Of a stretch of DNA of 64,000 nucleotides, positions 48,686-58,486 are shown one piece after another. The notes beneath the pieces were generated by a model. The model made no database searches. It saw nothing but the letters and a program-made list of their open reading frames with translations, and was not told the DNA's origin. The stretch's first letter is position 1, and each line of letters opens with the position of its first letter. Origin of the DNA: Porticoccaceae bacterium (lineage in GTDB: Bacteria; Pseudomonadota; Gammaproteobacteria; Pseudomonadales; Porticoccaceae); assembly GCA_029212965.1 (NCBI GenBank), contig JARGOV010000008.1, positions 17,951 to 81,950 on the forward strand. Reading direction: 5' to 3'. Position numbers and translations under genes: made by a program.

Positions 48686-49804
48686 GTGTCGTTTGATCAA
48701 AATAATAAGCGCGAAACCCCCTCCTGCGCCAGAGCTGAAGGTCCACTCAGCCATCACCGTTTGGTAGGCGATAACCGAGATATGCAGCAGGTCAGACGTT
48801 TGATAGAACAAGTTGCTCATAGTGATGCCTCTGTATTGATTCTCGGAGAATCGGGCACGGGTAAGGAGGTTGTCGCCCAAACCTTGCATCGCCAATCCCT
48901 GCGGGCCAAACGCCCTTTTGTGCCGGTCAATTGTGGTGCTATACCGCCGGACTTATTGGAGTCGGAATTATTCGGCCATGAAAAGGGCGCCTTTACCGGG
49001 GCTATTACCGCTCGGCAGGGGCGTTTTGAACTGGCTGAGGGCGGCACGCTTTTTCTCGATGAAATTGGTGATATGTCGCTGGAAATGCAGGTAAAACTGC
49101 TACGCGTTTTGCAGGAGAAGTCCTTTGAACGTGTGGGTGGGAACAAGACTTTCCACTCTGATGTTCGGGTCGTTGCTGCGACTCATCACAATCTTGAGCA
49201 TCGCGTTGCTGAAGGATTCTTTCGCCTTGACCTATTTTACCGTCTCAATGTTTTCCCCATAGAAGTCCCCCCTTTACGTGAGCGTAGCGACGATATCCCG
49301 TTGCTAGTTAAATACACTACTGAGCGTCTGCACCAGGGCGGGCAGCGCGTTGCTCAATTGAGTGATTGTGCTCTGGCAGCATTGGCCACTTACGCTTGGC
49401 CAGGTAATGTACGTGAGCTTGCCAACTTAGTGGAGCGTTTAAATATTCTCTATCCGGGTCAACAAGTGCGCGCCAAAGATTTGCCCGATAAATATCGCAG
49501 TAATGTCGATTGGGTAGCCGAAGTGATAGATAACGAGGCAGCAGAGGAAGCCATGTTGGCTAATCTTGGCGTCGAGGAGAGAAGTCTTCCGCTGGCGTCT
49601 CCCAGTGTGCTATTGGGTGGGGAGGGACTCGACCTAAAAGACTATTTACGCCAGGTCGAGGAAGATTTGATTCGACAGGCTCTCGATGATAGTGACTGGG
49701 TGGTGGCGCGGGCAGCAAAACTTCTCAAATTACAGCGCACAACACTGGTGGAGAAGATCCGTAAGTTTGACATCTCTCGTGCTGACACTGTGTCGGGATT
49801 TTGA
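48686..49804 (+). CDS. fleQ: FleQ/FlrA-like sigma54-dependent flagellar master regulator, lacking receiver domain
   Basis: Bacterial enhancer-binding protein, 372 aa versus about 490 in P. aeruginosa FleQ. It contains only the AAA+ domain and Fis-type HTH. Walker A GESGTGKE near 54, GAFTGA loop near 97, Walker [12 protein letters not shown], arginine-finger [19 protein letters not shown] and C-terminal [20 protein letters not shown] are intact. An in-frame stop lies 12 bases before the GTG start, which has an AAGGAA ribosome site, so the short N-terminus is real. LFRS reads HHR, KExxxRN reads KEVVAQT, and ExxxR reads YTTER. Assigned to FleQ by synteny with fleSR and by C-terminal likeness. 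Confidence 0.88.
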   Translation: MSFDQNNKRETPSCARAEGPLSHHRLVGDNRDMQQVRRLIEQVAHSDASVLILGESGTGKEVVAQTLHRQSLRAKRPFVPVNCGAIPPDLLESELFGHEKGAFTGAITARQGRFELAEGGTLFLDEIGDMSLEMQVKLLRVLQEKSFERVGGNKTFHSDVRVVAATHHNLEHRVAEGFFRLDLFYRLNVFPIEVPPLRERSDDIPLLVKYTTERLHQGGQRVAQLSDCALAALATYAWPGNVRELANLVERLNILYPGQQVRAKDLPDKYRSNVDWVAEVIDNEAAEEAMLANLGVEERSLPLASPSVLLGGEGLDLKDYLRQVEEDLIRQALDDSDWVVARAAKLLKLQRTTLVEKIRKFDISRADTVSGF

Positions 49805-49856
49805 CGCTATAGGTCAGTATTAATGTAACCTATTGAAAATTCTATTTTTTTATTCT

Positions 49857-49872
49857 AGGCATAGTTGTTGCT
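49857..49872 (+). promoter_or_regulatory. Putative sigma54 (RpoN) promoter of fleS-fleR
   Basis: AGGCATAGTTGTTGCT: GG and GC with exact 10-base spacing and a full TTGC element. It shares GGCATAG and GTTGCT with the flgB promoter. It lies 55 bases before fleS, consistent with FleQ/RpoN control of the two-component pair. Confidence 0.82.
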
Positions 49873-49926
49873 TAATGTCTTTACGGTATCTTAATTTGCA
49901 CCGTAAATCAGCAGGGCAGGACAGCG

Positions 49927-51300
49927 ATGACACAGGTAGCACAAACCACAGAACAACTGGAAAAGGTGTTCGAAACCTTTAATCGGGTTTCTGAAGAGCT
50001 CGATACCAGCTATCGTGTGCTGCAGGTGAGAGTGAGCACCTTGACTCAGGAATTGGCTGAAGCGCGCTCTCAGCGTTTACAGGAGTTGGCAGAGAAAGAG
50101 CGCCTGGCGAATCGCCTCGCTCTGCTAATGCGCGAGTTGCCCGGTGGTGTTGTCGTTGTCGACGGTAGTGGCGTTATTAGCCAGGCCAATGCGGCCGCTG
50201 AAACATTTTTTCAGCAGGTTGAGGGTGGTGAAATTCGCGCCGTCCGTGCTCTCGATACAACACAATCTCTGTTGGGTAAGGCCTGGCCTCTACTCATTGC
50301 ACAGGCTAGCCGTGATGCTAGCACTGGTGAGAATGGTACCGAGCTCCTGCTTAACAATGGTCGCCGCCTCTCAGTCAGTCGCCAACCCTTGAGTGATGCC
50401 AATGAAGAACTAATTCTGCTCACCGATACGACGCGCTTACACGACCTGCAGGAAACCCTTAGTCGTGATAAACGATTATCTGCCTTGGGTGAAATGGCGG
50501 CTCGTTTAGCCCACCAAATCCGTACTCCTTTGAGCGCCGCACTGCTTTATGTTTCCCATCTCGCTCGGCCCTTGTCAAGTGATAGTGAACGTGAGCGAGT
50601 GTCTGCCAAAGTGGTCGATAGTCTGCGTCACATGGAAGGGCTAGTAAACAGCATGCTCACCTTTGTGCGCGGTGGGCCAGTGGTTTTTGAAACCATCGAA
50701 CTGCGAGCTTTCGTTGCAGAGTTGTTAGCGTTGACTGAGCCGCTGGTTAATAAGGCGGGAGGGGTACTGCGAACTGATGTGGTTGCGCCCGCTAGTGACC
50801 AAATTATGCTTGAGGGGGACCGCGATGAGTTGCTAGGTGCGGTGCTTAACGTGGTCAATAACGCGATTGATGTTTCCGATAAAAGCCTTCGCCTCGATAT
50901 TAAAATACGCACGGTGGCGCAGGTGCTGGAGATAGAAATTGCTGATAACGGTCCAGGTGTAGACATTGATATTCGAGAGCGTATTTTTGATCCCTTTTTT
51001 ACGACGCGGGTAAAAGGTACGGGCTTGGGTTTGGCTGTGGTGGCGATGACCGTACGTAGTCACGGTGGCAAAATTAGACTCGATACCCGAGTCGATGGAG
51101 CTACTGTATTTTGTTTGCAATTACCGCTGTTAAGCGCCAGCAATGAGCAAGTTGTGACTGAATTGACGGGTCAAGAAAGTACGCAAATACCTCTTTTCGA
51201 TGGCCCAGCTGCTCTAGATTCAGTGGAGAAAGGGTTGGGCTGTGAGGGAAAGACCTTAGAGCGGTCTATGGAGCATGTCGTGGAGGTTTGTAATGAGTGA
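49927..51300 (+). CDS. fleS: Flagellar sensor histidine kinase FleS (FlrB)
   Basis: Cytoplasmic kinase that phosphorylates FleR to drive class III genes. At 457 aa: an N-terminal coiled coil (LDTSYRVLQVRVSTLTQELAEA), a PAS-like domain (LPGGVVVVDGSGVISQANAAAE near 72), the H-box LAHQIRTPLSAALLY with His near 196, and the ATPase N/G boxes (NVVNNAIDVSD, ADNGPGVDIDIRERIFDPFF, GTGLGLAVVAMTV). No membrane segments, as in FleS. It overlaps fleR by 8 bases. Confidence 0.94.
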   Translation: MTQVAQTTEQLEKVFETFNRVSEELDTSYRVLQVRVSTLTQELAEARSQRLQELAEKERLANRLALLMRELPGGVVVVDGSGVISQANAAAETFFQQVEGGEIRAVRALDTTQSLLGKAWPLLIAQASRDASTGENGTELLLNNGRRLSVSRQPLSDANEELILLTDTTRLHDLQETLSRDKRLSALGEMAARLAHQIRTPLSAALLYVSHLARPLSSDSERERVSAKVVDSLRHMEGLVNSMLTFVRGGPVVFETIELRAFVAELLALTEPLVNKAGGVLRTDVVAPASDQIMLEGDRDELLGAVLNVVNNAIDVSDKSLRLDIKIRTVAQVLEIEIADNGPGVDIDIRERIFDPFFTTRVKGTGLGLAVVAMTVRSHGGKIRLDTRVDGATVFCLQLPLLSASNEQVVTELTGQESTQIPLFDGPAALDSVEKGLGCEGKTLERSMEHVVEVCNE

Positions 51301-52678
51301 ATTGGGTTTAACCATTTTGGTTGTCGAAGATGATGACCTACTGCGCGAAGCACTCTGTGACACTCTTAAATTTGCTGGTTACAACGTGGTCTTTGCCAGC
51401 GATGGCATCGAGGCTTTGGCCCTGTTGCACCGCCAATTGGTCGACCTGGTGGTTAGTGATGTGCAGATGGCGGCAATGGATGGACACACCTTGCTACAGA
51501 ATATTAAAGCTATCTGGCCGAGCTTGCCGGTGGTGCTAATGACGGCATTTGGTTGTGTTGAAAAAGCTGTAGAGGCAATGCGCGATGGTGCCGCTGACTA
51601 TTTAACCAAGCCTTTTGAAGCTGAAGTATTAATTGAAATGGTTAGTCGCTTTGCAGTGGTTAAAAAGACTACCGGTTCAAATGAAATGATTGCTGAGGAC
51701 CCTCGGGCACAGCAGGTTGTTGATTTGGCACGGCGGGTTGCCGCATCTGATGCCACCGTCATGTTGAGTGGTGAGTCGGGCACGGGTAAGGAGGTGTTGG
51801 CACGTTTTATTCATGATAACTCTGCTCGTAGTGATGCCCCTTTTGTGGCGATTAACTGTGCAGCGCTGCCTGAAACCATGCTTGAATCCATTCTTTTTGG
51901 CTATGAAAAGGGGGCTTTTACCGGTGCTCATCAGGCGCGTGCCGGTAAATTTGAGCAAGCTCAGGGCGGCACACTGTTACTCGATGAAATTTCAGAAATG
52001 GATATTGCCCTGCAAGCCAAATTACTTCGCGTCCTGCAAGAGAAAGAAGTTGAGCGTCTTGGTGGCAAGAGCACCATAGACCTTGATGTGCGTGTGCTGG
52101 CAACCACCAACCGTGATTTACGCAATGAGGTGAGTGCCGGACGATTTCGTGAAGATCTTTTCTATCGCTTGAATGTTTTTCCTATTGCCCTCGCGCCTCT
52201 GCGTGAACGGCGCGGCGATATCCTACCGCTAGTGCGCCGCTTTGTGGATGAACAGAATGGCGAAGGGCAAGTAGTGAATCTCTCTCCAGAGGCCGAACAA
52301 ATTCTGCACGATTATGCCTGGCCGGGCAATATTCGCGAATTACATAACGTTGTCCAGCGCGCAATGATACTGCTCACTGGCGCTACGCTGACGGAGGCAG
52401 ATATCCACCTTGAAGATCCGGCTTGCAATTTGGCGACACTTCCTCTTGGTACACCCACTTCAACATCTGAGATGAAAAGCGAACCCGTTGATGGCTCGGC
52501 ATTGGAAAACGATCTGCGTAACCATGAGCAGCAAATTATTGTCGATGCCTTAAAAGCCGAGCACGGACGCCGCAAAGAAACGGCCGAGCGACTGGGTATT
52601 AGCCCGCGTACTTTACGCTATAAGCTGGCTAAGTTGCGCGATGAAGGTATTGCCCTGCCAGGGATGTACGGCACGTAA
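51293..52678 (+). CDS. fleR: Sigma54-dependent flagellar response regulator FleR (FlrC)
   Basis: Activator of hook-basal body genes with RpoN. 461 aa from the ATG at 51293 ([15 protein letters not shown]); the track's 51275 start is rejected since it precedes the family N-terminus. Seen: receiver with Asp56 in VVSDVQM and Lys in LTKPF, AAA+ with [19 protein letters not shown] and [12 protein letters not shown], and Fis [23 protein letters not shown]. Unlike the local FleQ, all three domains are intact. Confidence 0.95.
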   Translation: MSELGLTILVVEDDDLLREALCDTLKFAGYNVVFASDGIEALALLHRQLVDLVVSDVQMAAMDGHTLLQNIKAIWPSLPVVLMTAFGCVEKAVEAMRDGAADYLTKPFEAEVLIEMVSRFAVVKKTTGSNEMIAEDPRAQQVVDLARRVAASDATVMLSGESGTGKEVLARFIHDNSARSDAPFVAINCAALPETMLESILFGYEKGAFTGAHQARAGKFEQAQGGTLLLDEISEMDIALQAKLLRVLQEKEVERLGGKSTIDLDVRVLATTNRDLRNEVSAGRFREDLFYRLNVFPIALAPLRERRGDILPLVRRFVDEQNGEGQVVNLSPEAEQILHDYAWPGNIRELHNVVQRAMILLTGATLTEADIHLEDPACNLATLPLGTPTSTSEMKSEPVDGSALENDLRNHEQQIIVDALKAEHGRRKETAERLGISPRTLRYKLAKLRDEGIALPGMYGT

Positions 52679-52744
52679 GAACATGAGTAATAGCTCGTTT
52701 TTGTACTAGACACCGTTAAACAAGCACAAATTGAGGAGTGAACA

Positions 52745-53071
52745 ATGAGCCAGGTGGCGATCAATCAGGTGTTATCCCAGATGCGCGCGCTCGAAGCGGC
52801 CGCAAAGTCGGTCGAAGAGTCCAGTATTGGAAATGTGGGCGGTGGTGGTAGTGAATTTGGCAAATTGCTTGCCGAGTCGATTAATAAAGCCAGCGACGCG
52901 CACCACCTGGCTGGTGATTTAAAAGAGGCTTTTACCCGCGGCGATGAAGGTGTGGAGCTACCTCAGGTTATGGTTGCTTTGCAGGAGGCGAGCATTTCCT
53001 TTCAGGCGATGACTCAGGTACGGAATAAACTGTTGTCCGCTTATCAAGACATTATGAATATGCCAGTGTGA
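52745..53071 (+). CDS. fliE: Flagellar hook-basal body junction protein FliE
   Basis: Links MS ring and proximal rod; 108 aa. SEFGKLLAESINKASDAHHLAGDL near 38 and the C-terminal VELPQVMVALQEASISFQAMTQVRNKLLSAYQDIMNMPV are FliE signatures. A GAGGAG ribosome site precedes the ATG. No RpoN promoter is evident in the 66-base gap after fleR, so readthrough from fleSR or an internal promoter is likely. Confidence 0.95.
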   Translation: MSQVAINQVLSQMRALEAAAKSVEESSIGNVGGGGSEFGKLLAESINKASDAHHLAGDLKEAFTRGDEGVELPQVMVALQEASISFQAMTQVRNKLLSAYQDIMNMPV

Positions 53072-53172
53072 CACACTCAATAGGCAGCGTTGGGCTGGTG
53101 GACAAAATCGTAAAAAAAGCACTGGTGTGGTTATCGTTAATATAGCGGATGGGTGTGAGGGAGTAGGCTGAG

Positions 53173-54786
53173 ATGGCTTTGTTAAATCCAGACAACATGG
53201 TAGGTCAATTTGTTGGCATGAGTAATTTGCCAATTATTCGACAGGTAGGTTTGTTGGTTGGCCTGGCGGCGAGTATCGCTCTGGGTGTGGGTATTTATTC
53301 CTGGGCCAAAGAACCCAATTATGTGCCGCTTTTTGACGGTATGAGTGGTGCAGATGCCGCCCAGGTGGTGACGATTCTCGAGCAGGGTAATACGCCCTAT
53401 CGCATGCAGGGCTCAATGGTTGCCGTACCGGCGGGCGAAGTACATAACCTGCGCATTCAACTGGCCAGTCAGGGCTTGCCTAAAAGTAGTAGTCCTGGAT
53501 ATGAATTGCTCGACGAGGAGCAGAGTTTTGGCACCAGTAACTTTGTTGAAAAAGCGCGTTTTAATCGCGCTCTGGAGGGCGAATTATCCCGCTCAATTGC
53601 CACCCTCAACAGTGTGAAGGGTGCCCGAGTGCATTTGGCTATCCCCAAAAAATCGGCCTTTTTACGTAATCAGCAGGGGGCCAGTGCTTCTGTATTAGTG
53701 AGTCTTTTCCCGGGTCGTAAATTGAACCCGTCTCAGGTTGCCGGAGTCATTCATTTAGTGGCTTCCAGCGTGCCAGGTATGGATTCTGAGATGGTCACTG
53801 TTGTCGATCAACAGGGTAATTTGCTGACGGGTAGTGGCGGCTCATCGGCCATGGCGATGGGCTCTGAGCAGTTCTCTTTCGCCAGTAGTATTGAGGAAAA
53901 TTACTCCCAACGTATTGTTGATTTACTGGTGCCTATTATGGGTGCTGGCAAAGTGCGTGCCCAAGTGACTGCCGATGTCGACTTTACGGCTATCGAGCGC
54001 ACCAGTGAGACTTTCGGCCCTAATAATCAGCTGCTGCGCAGCGAGCAAACTTCAGAAGAGCGCAGTAGTGATAATAGCAAGGCTTTCGGAGGCGTGCCGG
54101 GCGCCCAGGCAAACCAACCTGCCGCTGCTCTCGCTACACCGGGTGCTGATGAGGCGGCTTCGAGCAATACTAGTGCAGCAACGCAAACTTCAAGAAATGC
54201 GACGCGCAATTATGAGTTAGACAAGGTTATTAGTCACATTAAGGAAGCTCCGGGCAGCATTAAGAAACTCTCGATAGCTGTCTTACTCGATCATCGCCAG
54301 CAAACAAATGAAGCGGGTGAAACCGAACGCCTCCCCCTGCCCGATGAAGAAATTGAACGTTTAACCCAGTTGGTGAAAGAGGCCGTTGGTTTTAATGAAG
54401 AGAGAGGAGACAGTGTTAATTTAATGAATGCCTCGTTTCTCGAACCCGAGTTGATGGAACCACTGGCTGAGATACCCGTTTGGCAGGAGCCTTGGGTACT
54501 TGATATCGCCAAGCAAGTTGCTGGTGGTATCGGTATTTTAGTGCTTATTTTTGGCATTTTGCGACCAGTAATGAAAAGTCTTGCTGGGTTTGGGACATCG
54601 GCGGGACGCTCCGTCAATGGTGAATTACAACTGAGCGGCGATCAGGCCTCACTCGGTGGCGCGGCACAGTTGCCGGCAGGTGTGAATAGCTACGATCAAC
54701 AAGTACAACTGGCTCAAAATATTGCCGGGCAAAGTCCGAAGCGAGCCGCCAGTGTGATGAGTGATTGGGTGCAGGATGGCGGATAA
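53173..54786 (+). CDS. fliF: Flagellar MS-ring protein FliF
   Basis: Inner-membrane ring, 537 aa. Two membrane segments (VGLLVGLAASIALGVGIYSWA near 27-47 and IAKQVAGGIGILVLIFGILRPVMKSLAG near 450-475), the YscJ-like domain (VPLFDGMSGADAAQVVTILEQGNTPYRM, SSPGYELLDEEQSFGTSNFVEKARFNRALEGEL) and the C-terminal FliG-binding tail (RAASVMSDWVQDGG) are present. Its stop overlaps fliG by 11 bases. Confidence 0.96.
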   Translation: MALLNPDNMVGQFVGMSNLPIIRQVGLLVGLAASIALGVGIYSWAKEPNYVPLFDGMSGADAAQVVTILEQGNTPYRMQGSMVAVPAGEVHNLRIQLASQGLPKSSSPGYELLDEEQSFGTSNFVEKARFNRALEGELSRSIATLNSVKGARVHLAIPKKSAFLRNQQGASASVLVSLFPGRKLNPSQVAGVIHLVASSVPGMDSEMVTVVDQQGNLLTGSGGSSAMAMGSEQFSFASSIEENYSQRIVDLLVPIMGAGKVRAQVTADVDFTAIERTSETFGPNNQLLRSEQTSEERSSDNSKAFGGVPGAQANQPAAALATPGADEAASSNTSAATQTSRNATRNYELDKVISHIKEAPGSIKKLSIAVLLDHRQQTNEAGETERLPLPDEEIERLTQLVKEAVGFNEERGDSVNLMNASFLEPELMEPLAEIPVWQEPWVLDIAKQVAGGIGILVLIFGILRPVMKSLAGFGTSAGRSVNGELQLSGDQASLGGAAQLPAGVNSYDQQVQLAQNIAGQSPKRAASVMSDWVQDGG

Positions 54787-55786
54787 AGCAGAAGCCCTGA
54801 AAGGGGTGGAAAAGGCGGCTGTCTTCCTGCTGGGTGTTGGCGAACAGTCAGCGGCGCAAATACTTCAGCATATGGCGCCCAAAGAAGTACATAAAATCGG
54901 TGCGGCGATGGCGACCCTGCGCCCGGTGTCTCGCCTACAGGCTGAAGAGGTGATTAGTCAATTTACCGAATCCCTTGGCGAGACAACCTCTTTTAGTGGT
55001 GATAACGAAGAATTTGTGCGCACTGTACTGCGCGAAGCTCTTGGTGAGGAAAAGGCTGAAGGCGTCATCAATACCGTGATTATGGGGCGTGATTCCAAAG
55101 GCGTAGAATCGCTAAAATGGATGGAATCCCGCGCTGTTGCGGCAATGATTCGGGGTGAGCATCCACAAATTATAGCTATTGTGCTGGCCTACCTCGATAG
55201 TGAACAATCGGCCGAGGTGATCAAACACTTGCCCCAGGAAATTCGCAAGGAAGCGGTGATTAGAATTTCCCAGCTGGATGCGATTCATCCGTCAGCTCTT
55301 GCTGAACTTGATGAAATCCTCGAAACACAGTTTCGTGATGGCAGTCTAGCTCAGGCGTCGGCGGTGGGAGGGCCTCAATCGACGGCCGATATCCTCAGTT
55401 ATACCGATGCAGAGCTAGAAGGTGAGCTTATAGAGGCGATTGCCGGTGTCGATCAGGAAATGAGCGATAAAGTGCGGGATTTAATGTTCGTCTTTGACAA
55501 TTTACTCGATGTAGAAGATAGAGGCATTCAGCGTTTATTGCGTGAGGTGTCCTCCGATGTGCTGGTTATTGCATTAAAAGGTGCCGATACCCCGGTACGC
55601 AAAAAGATTTTTGGCAATATGTCCAAGCGTGCCGCTGAGATGATGGAGGAGGACCTCGAAACTCGTGGTCCGGTGCGCCTCAGTGAAGTTGAAGACTCTC
55701 AGAAAGAAATTCTAGCGGTCGCTCAGCGTCTCGCTGAAGAAGGTGAAATTACGCTGGGCGGTACCGGGGGTGATGAATTTGTCTAA
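54776..55786 (+). CDS. fliG: Flagellar motor switch protein FliG
   Basis: Rotor switch subunit that contacts the stators, 336 aa from ATG 54776 (MADKAEALKGVEKAAVFLL). The EHPQ motif (MIRGEHPQIIAIVLAYL) near 125 and the C-terminal charged torque helix (RKKIFGNMSKRAAEMMEEDLETRGPVRLSEVE) are intact. The track's start at 54761 is a GTG upstream. It overlaps fliH by 14 bases. Confidence 0.96.
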   Translation: MADKAEALKGVEKAAVFLLGVGEQSAAQILQHMAPKEVHKIGAAMATLRPVSRLQAEEVISQFTESLGETTSFSGDNEEFVRTVLREALGEEKAEGVINTVIMGRDSKGVESLKWMESRAVAAMIRGEHPQIIAIVLAYLDSEQSAEVIKHLPQEIRKEAVIRISQLDAIHPSALAELDEILETQFRDGSLAQASAVGGPQSTADILSYTDAELEGELIEAIAGVDQEMSDKVRDLMFVFDNLLDVEDRGIQRLLREVSSDVLVIALKGADTPVRKKIFGNMSKRAAEMMEEDLETRGPVRLSEVEDSQKEILAVAQRLAEEGEITLGGTGGDEFV

Positions 55787-56387
55787 GGTGGTGCGAGCAA
55801 GTGACCAGCCTCATCTCGCCCGTTGGCAGGCTCCTGATGTGGGACACGTTGAGCGTGAAGTCCACAGCAACGAAGAGCTTGAAGGCATTGAAAAGCAAGC
55901 CCGCGCCAAAGGTTACGAGGTGGGTCGTTGGGAAGGGCTTGAAGCAGGGCATCAAGCAGTTCAGGAACAGGCACAGCGTCTTGCTCAGCTCTATGATGAA
56001 GCCGCTCACCCCTTTCGTCAGATTACTGAAAGCGTTGAAAGTGAATTGGCAAAGCTGGCTGGAGGCATTGCCAAAGAAATTGTTCGCCAGGAATTAATAA
56101 CTCAGCCAGAGTTGATCCTTGAAGCTGTGAATCAAGCCTGCTCGGTATTGTCCGCAGCATCGAGAGATGTTGACATACATCTTCACCCTGACGATGTCGT
56201 CATCGTTAAAGACGGCTTGAAAAAAGACCCACCGGCTCAACATTGGCGCATTCTTGAAGATCGTAGCCTGACCCGTGGCGACTGCCAGATTAATAGTAGC
56301 GCTGAGTTTATTGACGCCACCGTGCAAACTCGCATTGACGCCATTGTCGTGGGCTTGTTGTCTGCCGAACTGGGGGCTGAAGAGTGA
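55773..56387 (+). CDS. fliH: Flagellar assembly protein FliH
   Basis: Negative regulator and stator of the FliI ATPase, 204 aa from the ATG at 55773 (MNLSKVVRASDQPHLARW). Seen: N-terminal tryptophan-containing QPHLARWQAPDVG, a coiled coil with AKGYEVGRWEGLEAGHQAVQEQ (G-x3-G repeats) and the C-terminal FliH/HrpE-like region (AGGIAKEIVRQELITQPELILEAV). It overlaps fliI by 4 bases. Confidence 0.93.
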   Translation: MNLSKVVRASDQPHLARWQAPDVGHVEREVHSNEELEGIEKQARAKGYEVGRWEGLEAGHQAVQEQAQRLAQLYDEAAHPFRQITESVESELAKLAGGIAKEIVRQELITQPELILEAVNQACSVLSAASRDVDIHLHPDDVVIVKDGLKKDPPAQHWRILEDRSLTRGDCQINSSAEFIDATVQTRIDAIVVGLLSAELGAEE

Positions 56388-57760
56388 GCCAGCCACATGG
56401 CAGTGAAGTCATTGGTGCTGAATTGATTAGTCGTCGTCTGGCTGCGCGCAGCGATCTTCTACCACGTGTGGTTGATCCCATGGCTATGGTTAGGGGAAAA
56501 CTGGTGAGAATGGTCGGCCTTACACTGGAGGCGGCGGGCTGTCAGGCGGCCATTGGCAGTCGTTGTCATATCACTGCTGCAAGCGGGGCCTCGGTTGAGG
56601 CAGAGGTGGTAGGTTTTGGTGATGAACGTTTGTTTCTTATGCCTATTGGATCGGTGCATGGATTAATGCCCAATGCCCTAGTAGCCCCAGTGCCTGGTGA
56701 TACTGAGGTCGAAGTGGGCGAGGCCCTGATTGGTCGGGTGATTGATGGCGCTGGCAGGCCCCTTGATAGTGGAGATACACCGGTGCTGGAGGGTCATACC
56801 ACCTTGCAGGGCCAGGCCGTGAATCCTTTACAGCGGGCACTGATTAACGAACCTTTGGATGTTGGTATACGCGCTATAAATGCTTTACTAACGGTGGGCC
56901 GGGGGCAGCGTCTTGGCCTGTTTGCCGGTAGTGGTGTGGGTAAAAGTACCCTGCTCGGCTTGATGACCCAGTATACCGATGCGGATGTTGTGGTGGTGGG
57001 TTTGATCGGTGAGCGGGGCAGAGAAGTGCAGGAGTTTATTGAGGAAACTCTTGGGCCAGCCGGTTTGGCGCGGGCCGTGGTGGTAGCCTCACCAGCTGAT
57101 GATTCGCCTTTAATGCGTTTGCATGGTGCCTGGCGCGCCACGGCTATTGCTGAATATTTTCGCGATCAAGGCCTCAACGTATTATTGTTGATGGACTCGC
57201 TGACCCGCTTTGCTCAGGCGCAGCGTGAAATCGCTCTAGCTATTGGCGAGCCGCCGGTGACCCGGGGCTATCCACCCTCGGTTTTTTCACGTTTACCACA
57301 GTTAGTTGAGCGAGCCGGAAAGATTGCGAACAAAGGGTCGATTACGGCTATTTATACAGTGTTGATGGAAGGCGATGACGAGAACGACCCAGTGGTCGAT
57401 TCGGCACGGGCAATACTCGATGGGCATATTATTTTGTCGCGACGCATTGCTGATTCTGGACGCTACCCAGCGATTGATATTGAATCGTCGGTTAGCCGTG
57501 TAATGAAAAGGTTGGTTGGCCCGGATCGTTTTCAACGAGTACAGAGTTTTAAACAGCTGTATAGCCTGTATGAGCAGAACAGGGATTTAATCAGTGTTGG
57601 TGCTTATGTGCCCGGTAGCGATAGCCGCATTGACCAGGCGATAGAGGCTTATCCACGGTTACAGGGCTTTTTACGACAGGAGGCTGGCCAAAGTGTGACT
57701 TTAGACCAGAGTTTTGTGGCGCTTGATGGCTTACTAACAAATCTACAAGTGCCAGCGTAA
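56384..57760 (+). CDS. fliI: Flagellum-specific ATPase FliI
   Basis: Export ATPase, 458 aa. Walker A GLFAGSGVGKSTLLG near 180, QRLGLFAG upstream, and the F1-like DSLTRFAQAQREIALAIGEPPVTRGYPPSVFS signature are present. It starts at GTG 56384, overlapping fliH. Rotary-ATPase hexamer feeding FlhA/FlhB; those gate genes are not in the window. Confidence 0.97.
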   Translation: MSQPHGSEVIGAELISRRLAARSDLLPRVVDPMAMVRGKLVRMVGLTLEAAGCQAAIGSRCHITAASGASVEAEVVGFGDERLFLMPIGSVHGLMPNALVAPVPGDTEVEVGEALIGRVIDGAGRPLDSGDTPVLEGHTTLQGQAVNPLQRALINEPLDVGIRAINALLTVGRGQRLGLFAGSGVGKSTLLGLMTQYTDADVVVVGLIGERGREVQEFIEETLGPAGLARAVVVASPADDSPLMRLHGAWRATAIAEYFRDQGLNVLLLMDSLTRFAQAQREIALAIGEPPVTRGYPPSVFSRLPQLVERAGKIANKGSITAIYTVLMEGDDENDPVVDSARAILDGHIILSRRIADSGRYPAIDIESSVSRVMKRLVGPDRFQRVQSFKQLYSLYEQNRDLISVGAYVPGSDSRIDQAIEAYPRLQGFLRQEAGQSVTLDQSFVALDGLLTNLQVPA

Positions 57761-57803
57761 TGGTGTTGTCACTCGATTTTAGAAGGCATGAGCAGGTTGT
57801 TTA

Positions 57804-58247
57804 ATGACTAAAATAAAACGCTTTCAGCAGTTGGAAAAAATAGCCGAAAACGCCCGTGACAAGGCCGGACGGGAGCTGGGTGAAGCACAGGATAACCACA
57901 ACAAAGAGCAAGCTCAGCTCGAGCAATTAACGGGGTTTTTTGACGAGTATCGAGAGCGCTTTAATAGTGCAGGTGCGACCGGCATGAATGCCCGGCAACT
58001 GGGTGATTTCCGTGCTTTTTTTCGTCAGCTCGATAGTGCTATCGAGGCCCAACGTCAAACCCTCGTTGACCTGGGTGTGCAAGTCACAGAACGCCAGACC
58101 CAGTGGATCGAAAAGCATCAACGTAATCAAAGTTTGTCCCAAGCCGTGGTGCAAGTGCAAAAAGAGGAATTGTTACAACGCAATAAGCGTGAACAAAAAG
58201 AACAGGATGAACGCTCTGGCTTTACAGGAAAAAGTGGCTGGGGCTAA
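57804..58247 (+). CDS. fliJ: Flagellar export protein FliJ
   Basis: Central stalk of the export ATPase, 147 aa and almost wholly coiled coil (FQQLEKIAENARDKAGRELGEAQDNHNKEQAQLEQL and QTQWIEKHQRNQSLSQAVVQVQKEELLQRNKREQKEQDE). Position after fliI and length fit FliJ. Last gene of fliEFGHIJ; a terminator follows. Confidence 0.9.
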   Translation: MTKIKRFQQLEKIAENARDKAGRELGEAQDNHNKEQAQLEQLTGFFDEYRERFNSAGATGMNARQLGDFRAFFRQLDSAIEAQRQTLVDLGVQVTERQTQWIEKHQRNQSLSQAVVQVQKEELLQRNKREQKEQDERSGFTGKSGWG

Positions 58248-58271
58248 AAACCCGCACGGCCGCGACCACTC

Positions 58272-58298
58272 AATGATGGATTCCCATCATTCATTTTT
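58272..58298 (+). terminator. Intrinsic terminator after fliJ
   Basis: Arms AATGATGG and CCATCATT with a 4-base loop, then CATTTTTTA. It lies 25 bases after the fliJ stop and separates fliK from the fliE operon. Confidence 0.85.
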
Positions 58299-58334
58299 TA
58301 TCCCCCACGTCTATTAAACGCAACGAAAAAAAAT

Positions 58335-58350
58335 TGGCCCGTGTTTTGCT
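58335..58350 (+). promoter_or_regulatory. Sigma54 (RpoN) promoter of fliK
   Basis: TGGCCCGTGTTTTGCT matches TGGC-N7-TTGCT with exact GG-N10-GC spacing. It lies between the fliJ terminator and fliK, 137 bases before the ATG, so fliK has its own RpoN-dependent transcript. Confidence 0.82.
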
Positions 58351-58486
58351 GTTATTTAATCAGAAGAGAACTGTAAAAATCACTGAATAGGTATAGGCCT
58401 TCGCTTCTAGCCGTTTATTAGTAGTTAGCATTTAGGCAAGTGATCTCTAGGTCTGTCATAAACGAAAGATAACATGAGGGATTTCA

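Noticed and set aside
52600-52744. sigma54 promoter before fliE (TGGCTAAGTTGC)
   Set aside because: GG to GC spacing is only 7 bases, too short for RpoN.
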